Shown here: positions 22,995 through 34,930 of the stretch, one piece after another
How the letters are laid out: each line of letters opens with the position of its first letter
Numbering within the stretch: the stretch's first letter is position 1
From: Cymbidium sinense
Taxonomy: Eukaryota; Streptophyta; Magnoliopsida; Asparagales; Orchidaceae
DNA: 64,000 bases
Direction: 5' to 3'
Assembly (NCBI GenBank): GCA_021442155.1
Contig: CM038215.1
Span: 274,391,014 to 274,455,013 of the forward strand
Translations under genes and position numbers: made by a program
The notes under the pieces: generated by a model
The model's database searches: none
What the model saw: the letters and a program-made list of their open reading frames with translations, nothing else
What the model was told of the DNA's origin: nothing

Positions 22995-25611
22995 AACTAA
23001 ATTTAAACCCTCAATTCATAAAGGTTTCAACACTTATGCTGAAAGGATTTTGGTTGGATGTTGGGCTTGACTTTAAATACAGGTGTCCTTGATTATATAA
23101 TGCTTTACCTCGATGCTTTCGCAAGGGAAAGCTAATACTGGTCTCTTTTAATGGTTATTTTGGTGCAATCCTTGTACTGGAATGGATTGGGTTTAATTAC
23201 TTTTTGGGTTTTGGAGGTTTGCCGCCATGGTTGTTTGTTGATTTATTTATTGATTTGGTTTTTTAACCCCTTTGGGTTCGGGCTGCTACAGATTTTTTTT
23301 GCTGTTGCTTCTCCCAGTTTTCCTCCTGCTATTTTTTGCCATCTTGCCTGCTACTGTCTTAGCAAGTTCTGGTTTTGGACCTTTATGCTTGGTAATGATG
23401 TCTCTACTTGGAATCATCTTCTTATTTTATATTCTAGTGGCCTACAATGTTGCATTAGTTGCTCTGATGGGAGTGACTTTCTAATTTCCCGGATTATTTC
23501 GGGTTCTTTGCTCATTTGGGGTGAATCATATTTACATCATTGTTTATATTGTAATCCTGCATCTATTGGGTTTGTGCTATTACCTTCTTGGATTGGAGTG
23601 TCATTTCTGTTTGAGAGGTACTATAGTCTGATGTTACCTGTTGCTATTTTAAGAATTTGGATGTTTGTGGATTTGGTTTATCTGATTAGTTGTCTCTGGG
23701 CTACTGTCTTAACCTGCTATAGTATCCCTTTTAGTGCTGTTAGTACTATGCAGATCACGGTGCCTAATCAACTGTTCTACTTGATCTTAACCTATGGTTT
23801 GTATACTCTCAATGATTGTTATTATGGCAAGCCTGTGGGGTATTTCTGTAAGGATTGTAGGCTTAATTGGGATATTGTTCTTTCGTTATGAATGTTCCTT
23901 ATGTGGTAGCTTTTCTGGTTTTCACTGATCGGATTTGTCTCTGTTGGGGTGCTGACATTATCTTTTATCTCTTAATCTGCTGTATTTTAATCTGCTATAA
24001 TTTCTGTGGTAACTTAGGCTGGGACATTGCTGATTTACCTCTCACTGCCTGGTTTCTTAATCCTGAATGCATGAGGTTGCTTTGTTTGGCTTTGTTCCAG
24101 CAGATGCTTCACTTCATTTGTTATGGTCCCCTCATCTGTCTGATTTGCTACCTTCAGGATAACTATTTTTATGCTTTATTTATTTGGTTATCTACTATTG
24201 CCATGTCTACTCTGATTGAAGAGTTTTATGGCCAATTTGCTGTCTCTTCCTATCTTGGATGTTGCTGTCTTAAATGTTGCTGCTTTTTGGATTTTAATGT
24301 TGAGACTCATTTCAATTCACTTGTTGATTTTTTCTATGGTGGGTCGCAATGTTGTATAAGCTGTTTGGCTGTTGGGGTTGGCTTTCGAATGCGAGTTTTC
24401 TTCTATTTTTCCAATCGCATCACACCTGCTACCTCTTTTTTGGTTGGTGATCTTATGAGCGATTTATTGAAAGATTGGTATTATGACCGCTTTTTAGTCC
24501 CTTCTGTCTTGGATGTTGTTGCCTTTTCGTATTGTTCTCTGGATTATTGTTGATCCGATTATCGAATGGAGGCCACGAATCGCTCTTGGGTATTTGCTTT
24601 AACTGTCTTTTATGGGTGCTAATTTTGGTTGGTAGCAATTCATTCCCTTTGTTGAGCTATGCTGTCTTCCTTTACTAATGCTTTTCTCCAGGACATTAAT
24701 AAGGGGATTATTTCCTGGGTTATTTTCTGCACTGAAAGTTTCATTTACATATCATGTGATTGGGATGGTGTTAATTATAGGCTCATTGACTTATTTAATG
24801 ATTTGAAGTTATCTCTTCTGTAATTTTCTTGCGGAGGGATTATATGCTGAACTAATTTTTTTCTTGAATATGGCTATTCATGAGATTCTGGCTAAGATGG
24901 CTCACTCTCTTATGTTTATGTATTCTCATGTCAAGATGACTATATTGATGATAATTTTCTTGAATGAGACTCCTTATCCTTCAGCTCTTAGCAATTACCT
25001 ATATATTTTAGATATGTTTTTGATTAGGTTTGCAGGTAATAATGCTCACAAGAATATCAACAACTGGGTGCTACCTTCTCACGGGTTTGTTGGCTATGAT
25101 GGTGATGATCTCACTCCCTATTGGTTCGGTAGTAGCTCACGTGATGTAACCCTTCTGCTGAAGTTTGGATGCTCATACTTGCATCTGCCCCAATAGGATG
25201 TGATCGAGCCTGAGCCTTCTCTATCACAATTCTTTACTAGCATTCTCATATTATATTGTTTTCTTCTAACTTTTTGTCTGTATTACCTTAACTGTTCTAA
25301 TCTCCCTCTTATTATAACTCTGCAGGTGATTCTCTCCCCTTCTTTTTAGTGCGCTCCAGTATCATGCATTCCCATCCTCCTCAGGCATTGGCTTTATTCT
25401 TACTTTAGCTTATTATGTTAATCATCTTGTATCTTTTGATTATTTTTATGTTATCTTTTACTCTTGGATGTACTTAGATAGGGGATTTACTCCTTAGGTT
25501 GATTGTAGCTCTTTGAGTAGTAGTTCTGGAGTTTATCCCATTTTAAGGACCTTGTAACCCTCCTTTTGTGGCAATAAAATACTCCTACATAGGGCATCCC
25601 TTAAAAAAAAA
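22995..25611 (+). mobile_element. 5'-truncated LINE (L1/RTE-like plant LINE), 3' tail only, copy 1
   Basis: Plus-strand T-rich 2.6 kb. It is about 90% identical by eye to 51465-53980 at its start (TTCATAAAGGTTTCAACACT) and end (AAGGACCTTGTAACCCTCC, then GTGGCAATAAAAT with AATAAA at 25573, then an A tail from 25603). It contains no reverse transcriptase; it starts downstream of the RNase H of the family. Open frames of 246 aa (23151-23891) and 228 aa (23867-24553) exist but are Phe/Leu/Trp/Cys-rich, not preserved in the sister copies, and probably due to the low A content. It sits between satellite text on both sides and splits a unit of about 0.98 kb. Confidence 0.85.
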
Positions 25612-26283
25612 TAAATAAATAAATAAAATAAAGTAAAATTAAATGAACTAAAAAGAAATCTAAACTTAAACAAAAAAAGAAAACCTAAAAGTAAACTTAA
25701 AATAAAAACTTAAAACCTAAACCTAGAAAAATAAAATGAAAACCTAAACCTAAATAAACCCTAAACCCTAAACCTAATAATAAAAAATAAAATCTGAACC
25801 TAAAAATTATAATAAAAATAAAACTAAACTAAAAATTAAACATAAACCTAAGCCTAAACCTAAAAAAAAAAACTAAAATAAATAAGCATAAAATAAATAA
25901 ACTAAACAAGAAAAAACCTAAATAAAAATATAATATGAACTAAATCAACTAAATAAACCTAAACTTATCAATTTAATTAATTTTTTTTTAAAAAAAATCC
26001 CTAAATCCTAAACCCTAAACACTAAATCCTAAACCCTAAACCCTAAACCCTAAACCTACAACCCTAAACCTGCAACCCTAAACCTTAAACCCTAAACCCT
26101 AAACTAAACCTAAACCCTAACAACCACAAACCTAAAGCCTAAACCCTAAAATCCCAGGCAAATTAAAACCCAACTAAATCCTAAACCAAGGCAACCACAG
26201 GAGCCCAGGCCAAAATCCTAAATCTAAACCTAATCTGAACACCTAAGCTAATCCTAAACCCTAAATCCAAACTTAATAAAACA
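25612..26283 (+). repeat. Telomere-like macrosatellite, third block
   Basis: Resumes after the LINE A tail with ATAAATAAATAAAATAAAG and then CCTAAA/TAAAA text. Landmark at 25963, heptamer block 25995-26140. At 26150-26260 a short stretch holds CCCAGGC, GGCAACCACAGGAGCCCAGG, a mild version of the GC-rich islands further on. Confidence 0.9.
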
Positions 26284-27065
26284 AAACCAAGCTAATAATA
26301 ATAATAATAATAATTATAATAATAATAACTAATAACTAATAATAAAACCTAACTAAAACTAATAAAACTAAATAAATAATAATAAAACTAATAATAAACC
26401 TAAAAACTAAAACCAATAAAAATAACTAAAACCTAATAAATTAACTAAAACCATAAAACCATATTAAATAAACTAAACTAACTTATAAAAGAATAATAAT
26501 AAAAAAACTAATAATAAACTAATAAAAATAAACATAAACTAATAATAATAATAATAGTAATAATAAACTAAAAAATAATAAAACTAAACCCTAAACTAAA
26601 AATCAAACTAATAAAATCCAATAATAATTAAATTAAAAACTAAAACTAAACAAAACTAAAAACCTAAAACCCCTAAACTAATAAACTAAACTAAAATTGA
26701 ACCCCAAAAACCTAAAAAAAGCTAACTAAACTAACAGTAAATAATAAACTAAAAACTAATAAAACATAAAACAAATAGCTAAACTATAACTAAACTAAAA
26801 CAAATAAAAAGCAAAAAATAAAACTAAACTAAAAAACACTAAACCATAATAACCTAAATAAACCTAAATAAACACTAAACCTAAAACCAAATAAACCCCA
26901 AAATAAAAAAACTAAAAACAATAATAATAAGAGTAATAATAATAATAATACTAATAATAAACTAAATAATAAACCTAAACCCTAAATAAACAAATAGCTA
27001 ACATATAAACATAATAGAACTAAAACCTAATAACAATAACTAAACTAAACTAACTAAACCCTCAA
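26284..27065 (+). repeat. AATAAT-rich island
   Basis: Unlike the rest of the array, this 0.78 kb is dominated by AATAAT triplets and ACTAATAATAAA, with runs at 26296-26345, 26535-26565 and 26920-26960. CCTAAA is sparse and CCCTAAA almost absent until 27066. It ends at AACCCTCAATCC. It may be a local microsatellite expansion inside a unit. No coding signal. Confidence 0.85.
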
Positions 27066-29985
27066 TCCTTTTATTTAAAAAAAACCCCTAAACATTCAAC
27101 CCTAAAACCCTAAACCTGAAAGCTTAAACACTAAACCCTAAACCCTAAACCCTAAACCCTAACCCTAAACCCTAAACCCTAAACCCTAAAACCCTACCCT
27201 AAACTTTAAAACATAAACCCTAAACCTTAAACCATAAAAACCTAAAAACCTAAACCTAAACTAAATAAAACCTAAAAATAAAATAAATAAATAAAGCCTA
27301 AACCTAAATAAAATAAAAACTAAATCTAAAATAAAAAAATAAACCTAAAATAAAATAAAATATTATCTAAATAAAAACCTAAACTTAAAAGATAAACCTA
27401 AAAATAAATAATAAATAAAACCTAAACCCTAAACTAAAAAAACATTAACCTAAAATAAAAATAAAAATAAAATAAATTAAACCTAAACCTAAACTAAAAT
27501 AAATAAAACCTAAAGTTAAAATAAACTAAACCTAAACCTAAACCTAAACAAAATAAAATAAACTAAAACTAAACCTAAACCTAAACTAAAAAATAAAACT
27601 TAAAAATAAACCTAAAATAAAAACCTAAAACCTAAACCTAAAGATATAAAATAAAACCCTAAACCTAAACCTAAAAATAAAAAATAAAACCTAAACCGGA
27701 AAAATTAAACAAAAATAAAACTCAACTAAAAAATAAACCTAAAGCTAAATCTAAACCTAAAAAAATAAACAAAAATAAAAAACCTAAAATAAAAAAATAA
27801 ACTAAATAAAAAATATAAACCTAAATAAAAATAAAAAATAAATTAAACTAAAATAAATAATAAATAAACTAAATATACTAAATTAACTTAAACCTACGGT
27901 TTACTTAATTTAAAAAAAAAAACCTTAAACTCTAAATCCTAAGCACTAAACCCTAAACCATAAACCGTAAACCTACAACTAAACCTTAAACCTTAATAAA
28001 CAAAAAACTCTTAACAACCCTAAATAGAAAAATAAAATAATAAAAATAAATAAATAAAACTTTAACCCTAAACCCTAAACCCTAAACCTAGACTTAACAG
28101 TTTACGTAATTTTTTTTTAAAAAACCCTAAACCCTAAATCCTTAACACAAAACTCTAAACCCTAAACCCCAAACACTAAACATATAACCCTAAACTTATA
28201 ACCCTGAACCCTAAACCCTAAATCATAAACCCTAAAACTAACCCTAAACCCCAAACCCAAAACCTACAACCCTAAAACCTAAACCATAAAAAATCTTAAA
28301 CACTAAACTATAAATAAATTTTAAGAAAAACCATAACCGTAAACACTAAACTTTAAAACTAACCTTAAACCCTAATCGACTTTATAACTTAAACCCGAAA
28401 CCTTATTCCCCAAACCCTAAACACCAAAACCCTAAACCCTAAACTTTAAATCCTAAAACTTAAACCCTAAACCTAAAACCTAAACCCTAAACCCAAAACC
28501 CTAAACCTTAAATTCTAAACCCCAAAAATTAAAAAACTTAAACCTAAACTAATTAAAACCAAAATTAAATAAATAAATAAAACATAAACCTAAATAAAAT
28601 AAAATAAATAAATCAAATTAATTAAAATAAATACCTAAACTAAAACCTAAACTTAAACCTACAAATAAAAACTAAACTAAAATAAAATTAATAGAAATGT
28701 AAACTAAACTAAAAGATAAAATAAACCTTAAATTAAAAAACCTAAATAAAATAAAAACCCAAATGTAAAATAAAAATAAAATAAAAACTAAATAAAAACC
28801 TAAACTTAGAAAATAAACTTAAAAATAAAAACTAAAAAAAATAAAAAAGAAACTAAACCTTAAACTAAAAAAAATAAATAAACTTAAACCTAAAATAAAT
28901 ATAATAAAATAAAGCGAAACCTAAACTAAAATAAACTAAATGAAAATAAATAAAACCTAAACCTAAAATAAACTAAACTAAACTAAACTAACTAAAATAA
29001 AATAAACTAAAAATAAACCTAAACTAAAAAATAAAACCCTAAAATAAACCTAAAATAAAATAAAAACTTAAACCTAAACTTTAAAATAAAAAATAAAACC
29101 TAAACCTAAAGAATAAAATCAAAATAAAATAAATCTAAAAAATAAACATAAATCTAAACCTAAAAAATAAATTACAATAAAAGACTAAACTAAAATAAAT
29201 TAAATTAAAATAAATATACTAAATAAAATAAAAAAATAAAACTAAATTAAAATAAAAAATAAAATAAACTACAATTATTAAAAAAATAAACTAAATAAAC
29301 TAACTAAACATAAACCAACAGGTTTCTTAATTTAAAAAAATAATAATAATAAACCCTAAACCCTAAACCCTAAATCCTAAACCCTAAAACATAAACCCTA
29401 GACCCTAAAACTAACCCTAAACCCTAAACCCTATACCTACAACCCTAAACATACAACTCTAAATCCTAAACCTTAAACCCTAAACACTAAACGCTAAATC
29501 GTAAAGGTTAACCCTAAACCTTAACACCCTAAAACATAAAACCCTAAACCCTAAACCATAAACCCTAAACTATAAACCTTAAAATAAACTAAATTGAAAA
29601 CCTAAACTAAATACAATAAAATAAACTGAAAATGAACCAAAACTTAAACTAGAAAAAAACCTAAAAATAAACCTAAAATAAAAACCTAAAACCTAAATCT
29701 AAAAAAATAAAATAAAACCTAAACCTAAACCTAAAATTAAAATAAAACTTAAACCTAAAAATAAAATAAAATTAAACTAAACTAAAAATAACCATAAACC
29801 TAAACCTAAACTTAAATTAAACTGATAAAAAACCTAAACTAAAATAAATAAACCTAAAATAAATAATCTAAACAAAATAAAATAAATAATAAAATAAACC
29901 TAAATAAAAATAAAATAAAATAAAATAAAATAAATAAAAAAAACTAAATAAACCTTCTGGTTTACTTTGATTCTTTTAAAAAAAC
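27066..29985 (+). repeat. Telomere-like macrosatellite, fourth block
   Basis: Contains one of the cleanest heptamer blocks (27125-27215). Landmarks at 27893, 28094, 29315 and 29953. The first two are only about 200 bp apart, the shortest spacing seen, with heptamer text between, so one unit is nearly deleted. Heptamer-rich again at 28105-28530 and 29345-29590; the rest is CCTAAA/TAAAA. No gene. Confidence 0.95.
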
Positions 29986-30375
29986 TGACCACTAAACTTA
30001 AACTACCTACCACCCACCTAAGATCCTAAACCTAGACTAAACCCTGGGCCTTAAACCTCCCAACCTGATTGATCTCCTACAGAGGCTGGCACTAGGCCAC
30101 TGACTGGGCTCCAGGCAACTGACTACTGAGCCATGAAACCACAGGCCCTAACCACTGAGCCTGACCCTAACCCTGGCTGAGCCCTGGCCACAGGCCTAAA
30201 CTCAAACCAGACCCTAAAACTAAACTGATCACAAAATCCTAAATTCAACCTAAAGCCCAGGCACTAACTAAACCCTACCCTGACCATGACCTGGGCCAAA
30301 ACCTGACCCTAAACCCTTTGTAAATCCTACCACCCAGGCCCTAAACCCTAAATCCTAATCTAAACCTAAGCCTGA
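29986..30375 (+). repeat. GC-rich CTGGGCC/CTGAGCC island 1
   Basis: Occupies the heptamer-block position after the landmark at 29953. The text reads like CCCTAAA in which the AAA is replaced by GGG, GAG or GA: ACTGAGCCTGACCCTAACCC, CCCTGGCCACAGGCC. Some unaltered CTAAACC remains. No coding signal. Either divergence of the heptamer block or a sequencing consensus artefact. Confidence 0.75.
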
Positions 30376-31431
30376 ACTAAGTAGATAAATAAATAAAAGA
30401 AACCTAAATAAATAAAGATAAGATAAAATAAAAACTAAACTAAAACCTAAACCTAAACCTTAAAAAAATAAAATAAAATAAATAAAACTTAAATTAAACT
30501 AAAATTAAAATAATCCTAGAATAAAAAAACCTAAATAAAATACAAATAAAATAAACCTAAAATAAAATAAATAAAACTAAATATAAACCTAAACCTAAAA
30601 AAACTTAAAAATAAAACTTAAAATAAATAAAAAATAAAACATAAACCTTAAACTAAGAAAGAAACCTAAATCTAAAATAAAAATAAAATAAACCTCAACC
30701 TAAACTAAAATAAATAAAACCTAAACCTAAACCTAAAATTAACTAAACCTAAACTAAATAAAATAAAAAACTAAAATTAAACCTAAGCATAAACTTAAAA
30801 ATAATATGTAAAAAAAAAAAAATAAAACCTAAAACTTAAACCTAAAAAAAAAAATAAAATAAAACCTAAACTGAACCTAAAATATAAAATAAAACTTAAA
30901 CCTAAAAACTAAAATAAAAATAAAACTCAACTAAAAAATAGACCTAAACCTAAACCTAAACCTAAAAAATAAACTAAAATAGAAAAGTTAAATTGAAATA
31001 AATAAATCTAAAATAAATAAAATAAACTGAATAAAACTAAAAAATAAACCTAAATAAAAATAAAAGATAAAGTAAACTAAAATAAATAAAAAATAAACTA
31101 AATATAATAAATAAACCTAAACCCATCAGCTTACTTAATTATTTAAAAAAACCTAAACCCTAAATCTTAAACCCTAAACATTAATCTTATAACCCTTAAC
31201 CTACAACCGTAACTACAACCCTAAACCCTAAACCCTAAACCCTAAACCCTAAACCCTAAAAACTAAAAAGCATAATCCCTAAAACCCTAAACCCTAAACC
31301 CTAAATCCTAACCCTAAACCCTAAACCCTAAACCCCAAACCCTAAACCTAAACCTAAAGTAACTAAATAAATTAAAAAATAAACTTAAACACTAAAACCT
31401 AATAAACCTAAACATAAAAAAAATCCTAAGA
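30376..31431 (+). repeat. Telomere-like macrosatellite, fifth block
   Basis: CCTAAA/TAAAA text, landmark at 31123, heptamer block at 31145-31345 with five perfect units near 31225-31258. It ends in the flank that precedes every glycine-rich copy: CCTAAAGTAACTAAATAAAT then AAACCTAATAAACC-like sequence. Confidence 0.95.
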
Positions 31432-31814
31432 ATTAGCGAACCTTAAGGCAGAACATCACCATCAACTAGGCAGTCCCAGATGGTGGTGGAGGTGAGTGAG
31501 GCCATTATCGCAATGGTTGTGGGGGATCTGGAGGTTCTGGTGGATATGGAGGTGGTGGTCAGAGCAGTGATGGTTATGGAGGCGGGAGGAGCATAGGTGG
31601 TTAAAGCCATGGAGGTGGTGGAAGGAGATATCGAGCATATGATGGTGGATCCCGCTAATCGAGAGGCCAGGATGGTTCTAATGGGAATTGTAGAAACTAA
31701 AGAATGACTGATTCGATCTGCTGCTTTTGGAACAATGTCTTTATAGTAGAGACGGTTCTAGTTATTTAGGGTTTTCGATTTGCTCTATGTGTGCTCATTT
31801 TTGATCTAAAAAAA
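31432..31814 (+). pseudogene. Glycine-rich RNA-binding protein 3' end, copy 2
   Basis: Same piece as the other copies but damaged at the start (GGCAGAACATCACCATCAAC survives of the RRM end). The glycine tail shows SGGSGGYGGGGQSSDGYGG, a stop at the codon after RSIGG, then YDGGSR with another stop, and GN*RN where the Trp codon is changed. The 3' UTR is shorter than in the others: it stops after GCTCATTTTTGATCT and runs into an A7 stretch and satellite text, lacking the last 100 or so bases. Non-functional. Confidence 0.8.
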
Positions 31815-32330
31815 TAAAACCTAAAAGTATTCCTAAAATAGAAACCTAAAACCTAAACCTAAAAAAAATAAAATAAAAATCTAAACCTAAAAAACAAAAA
31901 CCTAAACCTAAAAAATAATATAAAAATAAAACTAAACTAAAAAATAAACATAAACCTAAACCTAAACCTAAAAAATAAACTAAAATAAACAACCTAAACT
32001 AAAATAAAAAAACCTTAAAAAATAAACTAAACTAAACAAGAATAAATAATAAAATAAAGTAAAATAATTAAAAAATAAACTAAATAAACCTAAACCTACT
32101 GGTTTACTTAAAGTTTTTTTCTAAAAAACTCTAAACACTAAATCGTAAACCCTAAACCCTAAATCCTAAACCCTAAACCATAAAACCCATAACTCTAAAA
32201 CTCTCTAAACCATAAATGAAAAAACTAAACCCTAAAACCTAAATAAATAAAATAAAATAAAAAATAAAATAAAATAAAATAAAAACCTAACCAAACTCTA
32301 ATCCAAAATCTTAAACTACAAACTCAAACC
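31815..32330 (+). repeat. Telomere-like macrosatellite, sixth block
   Basis: CCTAAA/TAAAA text with the landmark at 32096 and a short heptamer block (32118-32240). No gene. Confidence 0.95.
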
Positions 32331-32895
32331 ACAACTAAATCTTGGATCTTACCCACACTGGGCTCTAAACCCTCTATATGACTCTCTTCTGCCTGCTCCC
32401 AACCAGACCAAACTAGGCCCAGTCCCAAACCCCAGATCCTTGACCCTGACCCTCCATACCACTCTCTGACTTAACCCCACTGACCATGGGCAGCATCACC
32501 CAGGCATCAACTACTTCCTACTGACCTCCTGGGCCACTGAGCGCAACCCACTAGACAGGCCTAAACCCTAAACACCCATCTTGACCTTAACTGACCTGAC
32601 ACAAACCCTGAGCCCTAAAAATGGTGACCACTGAGGGCTAAACCCTAAACTGACCCTAAACCCAAAGCTGACCTGGTGACCTACTAAGCCACTGGTGGGC
32701 CCTCCTAAATCATACCAGACCACTAAACGCTAAACCTGACCCTAAATCCTAATTAATGCCCTAAACACCCTGACACCACTGGGCTTAAACCCACTGGGCT
32801 CTAAACCCTAAACCTACCACTCCTACCCTCAACCCTAAACCCAACCTGACCCTGAGCCATGGCAGTAAGTCACAAACCCAAAACCTTACAAAACC
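32331..32895 (+). repeat. GC-rich CTGGGCC/CTGACC island 2
   Basis: Follows the heptamer block of the unit starting at 32096. Repeated elements are ACTGGGCTCTAAACCC, CCTGACCC, CACTGAGC, CCTGACACAAACCC. It is a patchwork of normal CCCTAAACC and G-substituted forms, returning to normal text at about 32895. No open frame of note. Confidence 0.75.
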
Positions 32896-33710
32896 CAAAA
32901 CATTAAACCCTAAAAACCTAAAAATCTAAACCTAAACTAAATAAAAGTTAAACCTAGATAAAAAAAATTTAAATTAAATTAAAGCGTAAATTAAAACTTA
33001 AACCTAAACCTAAAAATAAAATAATATAAACTAGTTGAAATAATCTAAAATAAAATAAATAAAAACCTAAACTAAACTAAAAAATTAAATAAATCTAAGA
33101 ATAAAACATAAATAAAATAAAAAAACTAAAAAAAATAAAATAAAATAAAATAAAAACAAAATAAAGAAAAATTAAATAAAAACTTAAACCTTAAAATAAA
33201 AAAAATCCTAAACTAAATAAAACCTAAACCTAAATTAAAAAATAAACAAAATAAATTAAAACTAAACTAAAATAAACTAAACTAAATTAAAGAAATCCTA
33301 AATGTAAACCAAAAATAAACTAATCCCTAAACTAAATAAAGTAAAATAAACTAAAAATAAACCTAAACCTAAACTAAAAAACAAAACCTAAAAATAAACC
33401 TAAAAAAGAAACCTAAAACCTAAACCTAAAAATATAAAATATAAACTTAAACTTAAACCTAAAAATAAATAATAAAATAAAGTAAAATAAATAAAAAATA
33501 AACTAAATAAACCTAAACCTACCAGTTTACTTAATTTTTTGAAAAAAAACCCTAAACACTGAACCATAAACCCTAAATCCTAAATCCAAAATACTAAATC
33601 CTAAAACTAACCCTAAATCCAAAACTCTAAACCCTAAACCCTAAAATACCCTAAACCCTAAACCTTAACTAAAAAAATAAAAGCCAAAAATAAATAAATA
33701 AATAAAACAA
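32896..33710 (+). repeat. Telomere-like macrosatellite, seventh block
   Basis: CCTAAA/TAAAA text, landmark at 33518, heptamer block 33548-33665. No gene. Confidence 0.95.
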
Positions 33711-34270
33711 ACTTGACCCACCCCTAAACCTGCACTGGACCCTAGGCCCTAGGCCACTAACCAGCCTAACCCAGGTTGTGGGCACTACTCAAACCTAAAC
33801 TGGGCCTCTAAATTAACAGATCCTGGGCCCTGACCCTACTGGGCTAAATCTTAAAAGACCCTGACCATACCACTGACCTTGGCCCTAACTGACCACAGGC
33901 CCTGGCTGGGCTGAGCCTACCTGCTTATACTAAATTACCTGGGCCCTGGGCTCCACAGGCCCTGGGCCTCTACCTGGTGACTAGGCCACCACTGACCTGG
34001 GCTTCTAGATCTCCCTAAACTGACCCTGGCACAGGCCCTATATAGATCCTGGGGTGGGCTCTGATCATACCTAAACTCCTGTGACCCCAGACCTCACAGA
34101 GGCCCTAAACCCTGGCGGACCACTGATTGCTACTAGCCATGAGCTAGGACCACTGAGGTGACCTGGGCCCTCCTAAATGGGTGATCTCAGACACTAAACC
34201 CTAAACCCTGACCCTAAACCTCTGAACTGAGCCATAAAACTATAAAATACAAACCCCAAAACTAACTAGC
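33711..34270 (+). repeat. GC-rich CTGGGCC island 3
   Basis: About 0.5 kb of GGGCCCTGACC, CCTGGGCCCTGGGCTCC and ACTGACCTTGGCCC text with remnants of CCTAAACCC. It starts after AAATAAATAAAACAAACTTG and fades through CTAAACCCTAAACCCTGACC at 34200. Same position relative to the landmark as islands 1 and 4. Confidence 0.75.
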
Positions 34271-34930
34271 CTAAAACCTAAAAACTAACTTAAAACCTTA
34301 AACTAAATAAAACCTAAACCTAGATAAAATAAAATAATATGATAAAATTCAAGCCTAAACCAAAACTTAAACCTAAACTTAAAAATAAAATAAAATAAAC
34401 TATTAAATAAACTAAAATAAAATAAATAAAACAAACTAAACTAAAAAAAATAAATCTAAGAATAAAACATAAATAAAATAAAAACTAAACGTAAAATGAA
34501 AATAAAATAAACCAAAAATAAAATAAAATAAAAACAAAATAAAAACCATAACCTAAAAAATAAACCTTAAAATAAATAAAACCCTAAACTAAAAAAAAAC
34601 TTAAACCATAAACAAAAAAATAAATAAAATAAAAGAAAACTAAACTAAAATAAATAAAACCTAAACATAAACATAAAATAAACTAAACCTAAACCCTAAA
34701 ATAAATATAATAAAATAAACTAAAAATAAACCTAATTCTAAACTAAAAAATAAAACCTACAAATAAACCTAAAATGAAAACCTATAACGTAAACCTAAAA
34801 AAATAAAATAAAAACCAAAATCAAAACCTAAAAATAAATAATAAAAATAAATAAAATAAATAAAAAAAACTAAATAAATTAATAAACCTAAATCTGGGGT
34901 TTGCTTTTTTTTTTTAAAACCCTAAACATT
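34271..34930 (+). repeat. Telomere-like macrosatellite, eighth block
   Basis: CCTAAA/TAAAA text. The landmark at 34891 is a variant, ATCTGGGGTTTGCTT plus a T run, which also occurs at 47007. Confidence 0.95.
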
